Origin: Macrocystis pyrifera
Taxonomy: Eukaryota > Sar > Phaeophyceae > Laminariales > Laminariaceae
NCBI GenBank assembly: GCA_031763025.1
Contig: JASSKH010000015.1
Span: forward strand, 1,178,001 to 1,242,000
Direction: 5' to 3'
DNA length: 64,000 nt
In this document: positions 52,680 to 63,197 of the stretch, piece after piece
Position numbering within the stretch: position 1 is the stretch's first letter
How the letters are laid out: the number at the start of each line of letters is the position of its first letter
The notes under the pieces: model-generated
The model's database searches: none
What the model saw: the letters and a program-made list of their open reading frames with translations, nothing else
What the model was told of the DNA's origin: nothing
Made by a program: the position numbers and the translations under genes

Positions 52680-52870
52680 CCTGGCATACGTCAAGGTACC
52701 TGGCATACCTCAAGGGTGTGTTTGTAGGGTATGTACCCTGGGGTACCCAGATACCGAACTTGGTTGTGTGGCTCATAGTCGGGTAGGTACCCGGGTACCG
52801 AACCTGGTTGTGTTGGGCATACTCGGGTATGTACCCGGGTATCCCCGAGTATGTCCGGCGAAGTACCCTA
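52680..52870 (+). repeat. GGTACCCGGGTACC minisatellite, second locus
   Basis: Units with CCTGGTTGTGTTGGGCATAC, TCGGGTAGGTACCCGGGTAC match those in MPI intron 7, ~5 kb away. Confidence 0.8.
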
Positions 52871-53454
52871 CAAAATACACCCATGGTATATTTTGTGTAC
52901 GTAATATACGTTATTATCCTTTTCCTTGTATTATTTTTCTTGCGCCCGGGGGGGAGGCCGGCGTGTACAGTAGTAAGTAGTAGTAGTAGACAGCAGCAGC
53001 AGCAAATGTCACCTACCTGTTTGACCGGATTTGCGGCAGATTTGGGTCTCGGACGGATGGTTATTTGTAATACTACGCAACAACACAACGCAACATCGAC
53101 TGCAAGCAAGCGCCATGCGGGAATTTCGTTATAACCATAACCAAGACCCACGGCTTTCATTGTTTGAATTGAATGCACAAGGGTTTCGGGTATATTTCCT
53201 ACCAGGTAGGAGTCACGGATCTCTTTATAACGCAAAGTCTGAATGTGTCGAATCAACAATCAATGCTGTACGCAAGTTAAGTGGCTTCGGCAGTCGGGAG
53301 ACCAATACTGCGTAATAATGTGCGCAAGCGAGTTGTTTTGGTGGTCAACAGAGCAATACTGCCGTACGCAAGTGCTCTTGGTAAGCGACATACTGTACTT
53401 TTATTCCCTAAAGGGTTTTCCAGTAGTAGGAGCAAAATTAAAACCTTTCCGACA

Positions 53455-53720
53455 GGACAAAATGACAAAAAACGGTACACTAGTGTTTTTTTGCCAGTCT
53501 ACGGTACAAAAAAATCAACCAGGAAATAGAGCACACCAAACCCAAGTTAGATAACGTTTCCTGTCAAGGTCGACTGTTTTCAGGCAAAATACCCATGTTC
53601 GACCGTCCAAGTCGAAAAATGACACAAAACGGTACATGAGTGTATTTTTGCCAGTTTACGGCACAAAAAAAATAAAACGAGGTAATCCAGGGCACACCGA
53701 ACCCAAGTTGTATGACATTT
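53455..53720 (+). repeat. Two-unit tandem repeat, ~157 bp
   Basis: AATGACAAAAAACGGTACAC / AATGACACAAAACGGTACAT, GTTTTTTTGCCAGTCTACGG / GTATTTTTGCCAGTTTACGG and CACACC(A/G)AACCCAAGTT in the same order. Confidence 0.85.
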
Positions 53721-54473
53721 TCGGTCATGATGTACCTTTTTCTGATGGAAAACCAATGTCTGGTGTAGCTTATAATTTCAAACAAAAACCGCGTTGATGA
53801 ATACAAGCGCTTTCTCGTACTCGATTTCAGACGAATAGTCAAGCAACCGTAGCTTATATTTTCTGAAGAAATCTTTCGGTTCGTGTGTGTGCGTGTACTC
53901 AGAGCACGGTGGCGAGCCCGGTGCCGCCGCGGGTGTCAGCGGGTGCTGGCGGGTAGAGGGGGGGTTGCAAGGAGCGCGGTCGCCATTTTCGTGGCTATAG
54001 GCGTCGCGTGTGCCTCGAGACACGAGGGAAGCATGAATGGGCTGTATATATATTTGGCTTCCATCAGATGTATATGTGATATTGTGGATATAATTGTAAG
54101 GTCTATAAGGAAGGGCGTTCGGAATTGCAAAACAACATTCAAGCGGTGCTTATTTTTGACACCAAGCTGAAGTTCACAGAGAGAGCTACGCAGTCCGAGC
54201 ACCACCAACTTTGTCGAGTTCACGAACGAGGGCCACGGCGAGCACCGGGCTTCACGCGAGGCGGGCGACGGGGCTCACTGTGGCAGAGAGGGACGAGAGC
54301 TTTACCCGGACCGAATCGGTGGTGAGGTGGTCTCGAGACGGTCGGGCGGCGTACGAGGCTGAGAGGGAAGCTCTGCTGTTTTTTTCTTTTTTACCGGTGC
54401 AAGGTGTTCCAATCAGGCATAAAGTTATAACATGAGAGGGGACGGGGATTTTTGTTTCTTTCCGCGTTTTGTC

Positions 54474-55712
54474 GTATTCATACGAATAGTCAGGCGTAGG
54501 GTATAATTCTGAACAAATACCTCACGAATGAGAAAAATACCAAAAAAAGACGAAACCGAGGATAAACGTTAATAATCGGCAAAAAAACGAAAGAAAAAAT
54601 AAAAAAAATCGAAATAATTGATCGATCAAAGTTCCAAAAATTAGTGGAAAATAATCAAAACTGAGCGAGATGTTCGCGACAAACGCCGAGAAAAATCATG
54701 AAAAAATCTTCAAAATGGGGTAAACATCGTAGATCCTTCGAAAACGAACATGCAAGCGGTGCGTCACGTGCGTCCCCTTCGACAACTCATACGAATAGTC
54801 GAGCGCAGCTCATATTTTTAAAGATATACCTCACGAATGACATCAATACCAAAAACGGACGAAACCGAGGAAAAACGTTAAGAATCGGCAAAAACGCAAA
54901 CAAAAAAAAATCGAAAAATTCGAAAAGACTGATCAACCAAAACTCCCCGAAAGAATGGAAAATAATCAAAACTGAGCGAGATAATCGCGAAAAAAATGGG
55001 TAAAAAACAGTAAAAAAATCGCAAAAATGGGGTAAATGTCGTGAACTCTTCGAAAGCGAACATGCAAGCGGTGCTTTACGTGCGCCCCCTTCGACAACTC
55101 ATACTATTAGTCAAGCGTAGCTCCTATTTCTCAACAAATACCTCACGAATGACATTAATACCAAAAACGGACGAAACCGAGGAAAAACGTCGAGAATCGG
55201 CAAGAAAATGAACACGAAAAAACGTTAAAAAGTCGAAAATAAAGATGGACCAAAACTCCCCCCAAAAAAGGAATATAATCAAAACTGAGCGAGATAATCG
55301 CGAAAACGGACAAAAACGATGAAAACATCGCAAAAATGGCGTAAACGTCGTGAACTCTTCGAAAACGGACATGCAAGCGGTGCTTCACGTGCGTCCCCTT
55401 CGACAACTCATTCATACGACTACTAAATAGTCAAGCATAGCTCATATTTCTGAACAAATAACTCACGAATGACATCAATACCAAAAACGGACGAAACCGA
55501 GGAAAAACGTTAAGAATCAGCAAAAAAACGAAAACGAAAAAAAGTAAAAAAAAAATCGAAAAGACTGATCGATCAAATCTTCCCAAAAAAATGGAAAATA
55601 ATCCAAACTGTGAGCGAGACAAGCGCGAAAACCGGATAAAAATTGGGGGTAAACGTCGTGAACTCTTCAAAAACGAGCATGCAAGCGGTGCTTACGTGCG
55701 TCCCCTTCTATA
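54474..55712 (+). repeat. Satellite, about four units of ~310 bp
   Basis: Units contain CATGCAAGCGGTGC (about 54750, 55062, 55370 and 55680), CCCCTTCGACAACTCATAC, ACCTCACGAATGACAT, ACCAAAAACGGACGAAACCG and CAAAACTGAGCGAGATAATC. A-rich with frequent CGA words. A related fragment lies near 53822-53870. Confidence 0.9.
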
Positions 55713-56814
55713 ACTCTGGACCACATACGTGCGAACTGCGAGCTCGCATACGAACAATCACAAAAGCAGGACGAGACTCTACGGAATAACGTTAATAACC
55801 ATCGAAAATGCGAAAAATCTACGAAAACGAATAAAACAGGCGAAAATCTCAAAAAAATCGATCGACAAAAACTCCCAACAACATCCGATACGCGAACATC
55901 TCAGGCATGCTATCATACCGAGAAGGCCAAGAGCACTATCCATAATGCAACACGAACACCAGCCGACATGCACATCCCACGATTCCTATTGTACCAAGCA
56001 TACCAGACGTACAAGACGCACAAGAGTAGCATACCACCCCTATCGTTGTTACGTGCAAATCGGGCTGTGACAACATGAACATGTGCAAGGATGGCCACTC
56101 CCTCCTAAACAGCAGGTGTAGAATGCCGATATATTGCCACGGTTGTGCTGATCTTACGCTGTTGTTGTGGTATAATCGTTGCCAGTTCGTGCCAGGTCTG
56201 TGTGCTGTGTGTGTGGTTCAAGCTCATGTGGCTTAAGTTCATACCTGCTCCACAGTAGAAACCACAGACTAAGTTGTCAGATCATACCTTGAGTCACAGC
56301 CAGTATGTGCATCACTTCCTTTGCTTAATAGTAACATGTCTATAACTAGTGAGGACGTTTTCGTGGGTGCGTACCGGGTGTGGCCCTTTATATTTCACTC
56401 CCTTCTCTTGCACCTAGCTCAGCGAAGCACTCTTCCTGCGACTCAGCTGTGTTTCTGATATGCTACTTTGTTTTTCAGGTTTTCGAGGTTACTGCGTACC
56501 CTTTCGCGCATATTTCAGCATCAAAATTAACTTCCCACAAACATGCAATTGCTGCTTGTAGGTGCCAGCACACGTCATACACACCCAAACAAAGCATTCT
56601 ATCAACCCAGTCGTACACACCCAAACAAAGCGTTCTATCAACCCAGTCTCCCCTCTTGTTTTGTGTGCAATGACACAGCATAGGCAGGAACAAGTCTGTT
56701 TGGAGGCTGGTCCAGCTCGTAGTGTTGGTAGTAGGTAATTTAGCATGATATCCTTATACGGTACGTCCAGCAAAACATGTCCGCTCATTTTCGAATTTTC
56801 GTGTAGATGTTTGG

Positions 56815-57180
56815 GTTTTAGCTGTCGGTCGCCGGTGGACGTGTTGGTCGATACGGGAGCAGGGGGGGGGGGATTAAGCGTCGGAAGCTTTCGTTCGCTC
56901 GGTCGAGCGAAACGCAAGGGGGGGGCAGAGAATGATTAGCCCCAGGGGTAAGGGATTGCTCAGAGCGGCCAACCCCACTCGGAGTAGAGTTTCCTCCATG
57001 AACATCGTAGGATCATGTGACATTCCGTAGGTATTCATGCCCGAGGACCGGGTCCGCAGGATGACGATGAGGGTGGTGGAAGGGCTACCCTACGGACTCT
57101 CTTAAGCGCTGCATTCCTGAGACTAAACGAGAGCATCACCAATTTCGCAGAAGGGGGAGGCTTCAAGCCAGCTCCGGAAT
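56815..57180 (+). pseudogene. Retroelement aspartic protease, frameshifted
   Basis: VDVLVDTGAG at about 56835-56864 is the aspartyl protease active-site motif (D-T-G-A). A G run follows and the frame ends at 56938. A later frame near 57030 resumes with VFMPEDRVRRMTMRVVEG, consistent with the rest of the domain. Non-functional as it stands. Confidence 0.65.
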
Positions 57181-57297
57181 CGCCGTGGGTAAGGCAGGAA
57201 GTTCAGTATAGCGGCAGGGGAGGGTGACGGGCTGGCGAGCGAGGCGTAGGAAGAGCGAGGGAACGCCTACGGCGGCAACAGAAACAATGGGGAAAGC

Positions 57298-58014
57298 GTG
57301 GGATCTTTCTGCGCCGTTGCGCCGGCACCAATGACAAAGGAACCTGAGAGCCTGGCAGGGCCTGTGACTATTCCGAGAGAAAGCGAAGTGGCGTGGGAGG
57401 ACGACGGCAGCGTGCAGTGGTACCTGCGCATGGTGAAGAAGGTAGAGGTGGGAGGTTTTGTCAGTGCGCAGACGGAAGCCTTTGTGAGGGGTCCCCAGCC
57501 CCAGGACAGACAACCATTATTGGTAGCCCCGACGAGGCCATTCGATATGGAGCTCGGGGCTGAGTTGGGGGCAGCGAGGGGAGTACAGTGGTGGTACCCG
57601 GGCAACCCCCTCCAGTGCAAAGTTGTCAATCGGACGAAGGCGCCACTAGCCATCCAGAAAGATCTTGTGGTAGCGAACGTATACGCAATCAACGCGAGCG
57701 ACACCGAGAGGGTGCGGTTACTGCTGGAGCAGCCCGAGGAGAGGATCCCAGGCTCGGAGGTAGACGGAAGGGGAGCGGAGAGGCAGATGGGACACGGAGG
57801 AAGGGTTGCAGAACGCGCAGGGGTCGACCTGGCAGAAGCCAACATGGGGCAGCTCAGCCAAGGGTACAAGGCGGATTTACTCAAGCTACTGCGGATCTAC
57901 CGCGACAGAGCAATGTTTGCAGCCAACCCGAAGGTCGTCCCTGCCTGCAAAGGGGCCAAGCTTCGGCTACCCTTGATAAGAGAAGATAGCACGCCACACG
58001 CAGCCAAACAACGG
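57298..58014 (+). CDS. Retroelement protease-RT linker
   Basis: Open for 239 codons. The segment VEVGGFVSAQTEAFVRGPQP ... VVNRTKAPLAIQKDLVVANV has the alternating strand pattern seen between protease and reverse transcriptase in Ty3/Gypsy polyproteins. Ends at a TGA directly before the RT start motif YSPEEEAMI. Confidence 0.7.
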
Positions 58015-58017
58015 TGA

Positions 58018-58827
58018 TACTCGCCGGAGGAGGAAGCCATGATTCAGAGTGAAGTGGCGAAGCAGTTTGAATCCGGGGCTATCCGCAGGTCGTCATCGGC
58101 ATGGGCTGCTAACTGCGTGGTCGTCCGCAAGAAAGATGGGACGGCGAGGGTTTGCCAGGATTATCGAGCTCTCAACACGTTGCTAAAGTCGGACAGTGGA
58201 GGCCTCAGAGACATCGAAGGCATCTTCTATGGCATGAAGGGGGCAGGCTGCTTCACTTCGATATACCTAGCGTCGGGCTTCACCCAACTGGAGATCGCCG
58301 AGGAAGACAAGCACAAGACCGCGTTCCGAGACGCTCACGGGACGTTGTGGGAACTCAACCGATGCGGATTTGGATTGAAGACTTTACCAGCAGGCTTCGC
58401 CGCTTTTGTTGGTGGGGCCCTCGGCCTGCTGAAAGGCAAATGAATACAGAACTGGCGTGACGACATCATCCTCATCTACTCCAAGACGGTGGAAGGACAT
58501 CTGGCCCTTGTGGAGCAAGTGCTAGAGAAACTATCTGCGGCGGGCCTGTCGGTGAACTTTTCAAAACCCTGGTGGTGCTGCCCACAGCAGGAGTTTGTTG
58601 GCATGGTGGTGGACAGGCTGGGAGTGCGTCCGTCGCAGTCCAAAATCGACCCCGTCGCCCAGCTCACCAAGACCGATACAGTGGAGGAGGTGAGGGCCTT
58701 GTTGGGTATGACCGGTTACCTGAGGAAATTCGTACCCCGACATAGCGCCCTCGTATCTCCTATCTCGAATCTACTTCGAGACAAGAGGTTTTGGTCGAAA
58801 CGGGCGCGAAAGATGAAGGTGCCGTAG
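58018..58827 (+). pseudogene. Retroelement reverse transcriptase, with stops
   Basis: One frame carries RRSSSAWAANCVVVRKKDGT, RVCQDYRALN and FTQLEIAEEDKHKTAFRDAH, the finger and palm motifs of Ty3/Gypsy RT. The catalytic box reads WRDD in place of the usual aromatic-x-Asp-Asp. A TGA at 58441 precedes it. The thumb part continues through GMTGYLRKFVPRHSALVSPI to a TAG at 58825. Inactive. Confidence 0.88.
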
Positions 58828-59215
58828 GGGGAGGAACAAGACAGGGCGCTGGCGGGGCTGGTTCAGGCGTTGACCTCACCCCCAATCCTGGCCATGCCTG
58901 ACTGGAACACCCCATTTCAGTTACACACGGATTCCAGCGAGCTGAGAGTAGGAGCGGCACTCACCCAAGTAATCGATGACTCAGAGCACGTGGTAGCATT
59001 CGCCAGCCACAAGTGGTCACGAGCCGACTCGAGGAGGTCACCCACGAAACGAGAGGTGACGCCGGTATTGTGGGCAGTGACCCACTTCAGACTATACTTG
59101 TAGGGGAGGAGGTTCACTCGAATCACCGACTGCTCTGCGCTAATCTGGCTGTTCAAAAGCCAAAAATCTCTCCGCGAAGTTACACCGGTGGTCTCTACGC
59201 CTGAACGAATACGAC
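58828..59215 (+). pseudogene. Retroelement RNase H, with stop and frameshift
   Basis: PPILAMPDWNTPFQLHTDSS, GAALTQVIDDSEHVVAFASH and TKREVTPVLWAVTHFRLYL are the conserved RNase H blocks (first Asp in HTDSS, Glu in TKREV). A TAG at 59101-59103 and a single-base slip near 59163 break the frame before it joins the integrase frame. Confidence 0.82.
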
Positions 59216-61138
59216 ATGGAACCTCAATGGCGGCCGGGTGTCCGCCACCAACTCCCCGACGCGCTATCGAGGCTATCGCGCTCTTCACAACCATGGGAGG
59301 ACATCGATGACGCATTTCCGGACGATGGGTCGAGTCGCCAGACGTACAGGGGGCCGGAGGGACCGGTGTTGGCCAGTATCCCCCTTACGGAACTCGGGGC
59401 CGACGAGGTGGACGCTCTGGCAGCAGTGGACGCCATAGCTGCGGCAGGAGTAGCCCTCACTCCGGTAGGGGTGGAAAGCCGAATGAGTGGGGGAATCCGG
59501 CCGCTCCCGAAACTCCCGGAATTGGGCGGTGGGCGAATCAGAGACGTAGGCGAAGACGGTGGTATCCCCGGGGAACCAACAGGGCCGAGTGACAGCACGA
59601 CCGTCACCAGAGCGGTAACACGGTCATCATCTCGAACTTCGACACAAACCCCCAAGCCGGTACGACTACGGCTTCCCCCGCCCAACGCCGTATCCGAGAA
59701 CCCAACTTATGCGCCCCGGGGAGACGCGTCGAGGGACTTGGAGTCTGCAAGCCCCCCTTTGCCCCTATTAGCACGGACATCCGCTACACTGCAGGATGCG
59801 CAACGGCTAGCGGAAGCTCAGAGCAAGGACGGAGTGCTAGGACCTATCTTAGCTAAGAAAAGTTCCGTCGTAGACGGTTTGTACCTGTTGGACGATGAGG
59901 GGATCCTATGGCACACTCCAAGAAAAGAGGAACCAAAGTTGGCCATACCCAGAACCCTGGTGCCGAGGGTGTTGGCCCTGGTTCACAGCACGTTTGGTCA
60001 CCCAGGGGTGGCACGTACAACGCTGCTAGTTGAAGGGAAGTACAGCTGGTCGACTCTAATCAGGGATGTGCGCGAGTATGTGCTTTCGTTCGAGTACAGG
60101 AGAAGGAAGAGGGCCAGTAGTCAACGTGTGGCTATGATGCCGGCCCGGTTCTTACGGTCATGGGAAGTCCTCGAGGTAGATATCCAGGATCTTAAGCAGG
60201 AGTCTCTGGCGGGCCACATATACCTTTTGGTCATGGTGGATCGAGCCAGCAAGTTCCTGTTTGCATACCCGTTGCGGTCCAAGGAAGCATTAGGGGTGCG
60301 CCGCAAACTGCTAGAACTCTTCTTGACCTTCGGGGTACCGCGGTCGATCCGGAGCGATGCAGGGGGGGAGTTCACCGCGCAAGTGGTGAAACACCTGAGT
60401 CAGTGGCTAAGGGTGTCGATTGACTACGGCCCCGCTAACCACCCCCGGGCACAGGGGGCAGTCGAGCGAGCAGGGGGATGGCTTCAGGAGGTGCTGTCAG
60501 AGCTCTGTAAGTCGTGGCCCCGGTCGTGGGACAGGTACGTACTACGTGCTTGCTGGATACAGCGCGTCACCCCCGACCCCAGCCTGCCGGCGAACCTGAC
60601 CCCATTCCGCCTACTGTTTGGCCGAGATACCCGTACGCAGCTGGACTCGATTACGCCGACGATCGATGGCGTAGGGTACAGAGGAGGACTGGATGCCTTC
60701 GTGGCAGACGAACAGGAAGCCTTCCAAGAGGTGCGCAAAGCCCTGGAGGAGAGGCAAGCCGCCAAAGACCGAGCTAGGCGAAGCCACAACGGCAGCATAG
60801 GACGAGCTTCACCGGGGGGGCAAGCCAAGGCAGGGGACCACGTGCTGGTCAAGGAAGCAGCGAACGCATTGTCGAGAGAAGGAGTTCACTCGAAGTTGGC
60901 ACACCAACACTGGACGGGGCCGTGGCTGGTAAGCAAGGTGGTGCACCCGGGCCTCAGTTATGCAGTCAACCTGAATGGCCGCAGCATCAGGAAAAGGATG
61001 GTGTCGGCAGCGGACATGAAGCCCTTTCACGAGCGTCCAGCAGGTCTGCGCCACGCCTTCGAGGACGAGTTTGCACACCTGGCGTGGGGACCGGATGTGG
61101 GACTGGCAGAGGCATCTACGACTTCAGCGCCGCTATAG
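59216..61138 (+). CDS. Retroelement integrase with linker, open frame
   Basis: 640 open codons. Starts with MEPQWRPGVRHQLPDALSRL, the segment that follows RNase H, then a ~190-residue linker. The zinc domain has HSTFGHPG (His 257, 262), but the expected CxxC is replaced by SFEY. The catalytic core has Asp 322 (LEVDIQDL), Asp 381 (IRSDAGGEF) and Glu 417 (QGAVERAGG), a D-D(35)E arrangement. The C-terminal HQHWTGPWLVSKVVHPGLSY is a GPY/F-type module. The long open frame contrasts with the stop-filled RT. Probably inactive because of the lost cysteines and the upstream breaks. Confidence 0.9.
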   Translation: MEPQWRPGVRHQLPDALSRLSRSSQPWEDIDDAFPDDGSSRQTYRGPEGPVLASIPLTELGADEVDALAAVDAIAAAGVALTPVGVESRMSGGIRPLPKLPELGGGRIRDVGEDGGIPGEPTGPSDSTTVTRAVTRSSSRTSTQTPKPVRLRLPPPNAVSENPTYAPRGDASRDLESASPPLPLLARTSATLQDAQRLAEAQSKDGVLGPILAKKSSVVDGLYLLDDEGILWHTPRKEEPKLAIPRTLVPRVLALVHSTFGHPGVARTTLLVEGKYSWSTLIRDVREYVLSFEYRRRKRASSQRVAMMPARFLRSWEVLEVDIQDLKQESLAGHIYLLVMVDRASKFLFAYPLRSKEALGVRRKLLELFLTFGVPRSIRSDAGGEFTAQVVKHLSQWLRVSIDYGPANHPRAQGAVERAGGWLQEVLSELCKSWPRSWDRYVLRACWIQRVTPDPSLPANLTPFRLLFGRDTRTQLDSITPTIDGVGYRGGLDAFVADEQEAFQEVRKALEERQAAKDRARRSHNGSIGRASPGGQAKAGDHVLVKEAANALSREGVHSKLAHQHWTGPWLVSKVVHPGLSYAVNLNGRSIRKRMVSAADMKPFHERPAGLRHAFEDEFAHLAWGPDVGLAEASTTSAPL

Positions 61139-61141
61139 ACG

Positions 61142-61540
61142 TTGAGCGACCGCAGAGTCGCGTGGGAGGGCGTAGACGCGTGGTCCTGGGAGTACAAAGG
61201 AAAATACCAGGATGGGGGGGAATCTAGCTGGATGACGGAGGAGTTGGCAAGGGAGAGTTTCACCCCACTGCAAGTGGATGTATTTCACGCGCTGTGGGAA
61301 CTCTATCATGACGCGGGCTGCAGGGCTCGTCCGGCTGGGACACCGACAAAGGTGAAGAAGAGGGAGGCGGCTTCCAGGGAAGCGGCGCTCAGAGCACACC
61401 CGATAGGAACCCGAGTCAGGAGGGAGTTCACGGACATCAGAGGTCGAAGAAAAATATTTGACGGAGAGGTGTACGACTTGAGCGAACCGTACTGGCGGAC
61501 CCGGACGGGGACTGGGAGGAGCTGAATGGACAAGAGCTAA
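61142..61540 (+). pseudogene. C-terminal tail module of the retroelement
   Basis: Frame of 127 codons after the integrase stop: FTPLQVDVFHALWELYHDAG, then GTRVRREFTDIRGRRKIFDG, EVYDLSEPYW. The last part resembles small SH3/chromo/Tudor-like barrels found at the end of some Ty3/Gypsy polyproteins. Right after YWR the frame goes wrong; the neighbouring frame gives GDWEELNG, the usual end of such a module, indicating a frameshift near 61500. Confidence 0.6.
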
Positions 61541-61673
61541 CGCAAGGGAGGGCGCTGGCAACCACCCCGGCCTAAACCGTTGGTCCAAACGACGGGTCTG
61601 GCGGGGATGGGGGGGAGAAAGGGGAGGAGCTCCGTCATCCGGGGCCGCGCTTTCTTAAGATCTGGAAAATAGC

Positions 61674-61689
61674 ACCAGACTTGGGGGGG
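61674..61689 (+). other. Polypurine-tract-like site before the 3' LTR
   Basis: CCAGACTTGGGGGGG immediately precedes the LTR start TGTTGCGGC, in the position of the plus-strand primer. Confidence 0.6.
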
Positions 61690-62189
61690 TGTTGCGGCGG
61701 AGGGACGTGGGAGCAATCTTAAGTACGACGGGTCGAAGCATGCAGCCACGAGTCGTCGGGCGCAGAGTAGTGGCGGACCACTCTGTGGGTGTGGGACTTG
61801 CGTTTCATTTAGCAGACAGTTTCAGTCTGCTGAATGTCAAACGCTTGACCAAGGTGAACAACGCATGCCGCGTTGTGGCCAACACCGAGTGAGACGCTAC
61901 CCAGGCAAGGAAGAGAATACGTGCAAAACCTAAAAAGTGATTTAAACGACTAAAACCAGGATTAAAGGCTAAATCGACTGTTCGCTCGCATATACGCATC
62001 ATTCTGCGTGATAATGGGCATGGTCGAGTATCTGCATCGCTTGTAATCGGGGTTTTTGGTCATCGTTTGCTTCGCTCTCGCCTGAGCGAAGCCCTGGAGA
62101 CACTGGGACTGCCGAAGGGTCCAACGTACGAACTGAGGAGGCGAGTCAGGTGAGCGTTGACAGCTCACCTCGGGGGGCTTGCCGCAACA
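61690..62189 (+). repeat. 3' long terminal repeat, 500 bp
   Basis: Begins TGTTGCGGCGG and ends TTGCCGCAACA, so the termini form a 9-bp inverted repeat (TGTTGCGGC / GCCGCAACA) with the canonical TG...CA. It follows the polypurine tract. No matching 5' LTR was found in the window, so the call rests on the termini and position. Confidence 0.82.
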
Positions 62190-62584
<395 letters not shown>

Positions 62585-62779
62585 ACCAAGGAAGACCAAT
62601 CCACTTACTGCTGTACTAGACTACTGCATTAGACTACGGTACGAGAACGTACTTTCTACTTACTTTCTCGATACGTATCTATATTACTACGACGATAACG
62701 GCCCACGAAAGACGACAGTCAACCTACCCTGCTATCCGTCACCGTTGAGGTCGTGCGTACGTTGGTTTCTTTGGTTCAG

Positions 62780-62998
62780 GTTTTTGCACGGCGCGTCGAG
62801 GCCTGCGAGTTTTGCGCAGCTGCATTTATATATCTGTTTTGTCTACAGAGTTTTGTTTACGGGGTGCATGCACGTAACGATCATTGGCGAAAGTTCTCCT
62901 TGTATGAGTTTGGTCGTCTTGGACTTTACTGCGGCGTCTTATTTGGTATGGGTGTGTTCACGGCACGTCGAAGCCATCGCATCCTGCGTGATTTGACT
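62780..62998 (+). CDS. Possible gene 3, penultimate exon
   Basis: Phase-0 exon candidate after TTTGGTTCAG and before GACT|GTAATA. Encodes VFARRVEACEFCAAAFIYLF, then HWRKFSLYEFGRLGLYCGVL, FGMGVFTARRSHRILRDLT. The hydrophobic segments could be membrane helices. A further small intron could lie inside (GTCTACAG at about 62843-62850). Family not recognised; supported mainly by its fit with the next exon. Confidence 0.35.
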
Positions 62999-63071
62999 GT
63001 AATATTATGTTTTTGTTTTATATTTCGAATCTAAAGCACCCTTGAGACTCACGAGGACGCTGTCGTTTCAG

Positions 63072-63197
63072 TACTTTGACGTACAGTTGGACTCGGTACT
63101 TCAAAATGAGACTGGTATTCACAAGTCAAGTCAACGACTGAGTCCCGATGACTGTGGGCAATGGTACTCTGCCGACCTTTTTGCTTGCAGTATGTAG
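63072..63197 (+). CDS. Possible gene 3, last exon
   Basis: After a 73-bp intron (acceptor GTCGTTTCAG) the frame continues YFDVQLDSVLQNETGIHKSS, QRLSPDDCGQWYSADLFACS M and stops at TAG 63195-63197. The composition is clearly protein-like, unlike nearby open frames. Function unknown. Confidence 0.4.
   Translation, partial: YFDVQLDSVLQNETGIHKSSQRLSPDDCGQWYSADLFACSM

Larger units (their letters stand above)
48568..56744. other. Repeat-filled interval without a confident gene
   Basis: After MPI: GATTGG repeats, G tract 49079-49090, two inverted family B repeats 49490-49990, C tract ~50141-50159, GGTCGATT-rich 51370-51620, GGTACCCGGGTACC units 52680-52870, a two-unit repeat 53455-53720, a 310-bp satellite 54474-55712, and a 34-bp duplication near 56572-56648. 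A GC-rich piece at 54170-54380 is open in two frames (one reads LIFDTKLKFTERATQSEHHQ) and could be an exon, but I see no good partners. Confidence 0.5.
56745..61138 (+). mobile_element. Ty3/Gypsy retrotransposon internal region, decayed
   Basis: The domain order protease, linker, reverse transcriptase, RNase H, integrase is that of Ty3/Gypsy elements. No gag and no 5' LTR are visible upstream, so the left end appears lost just before the protease. Coding is broken by frameshifts in the protease (after 56938), four in-frame stops between 58015 and 59103, and one slip near a run of A at about 59163. A C-terminal extra module and a 3' LTR follow. Confidence 0.9.
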
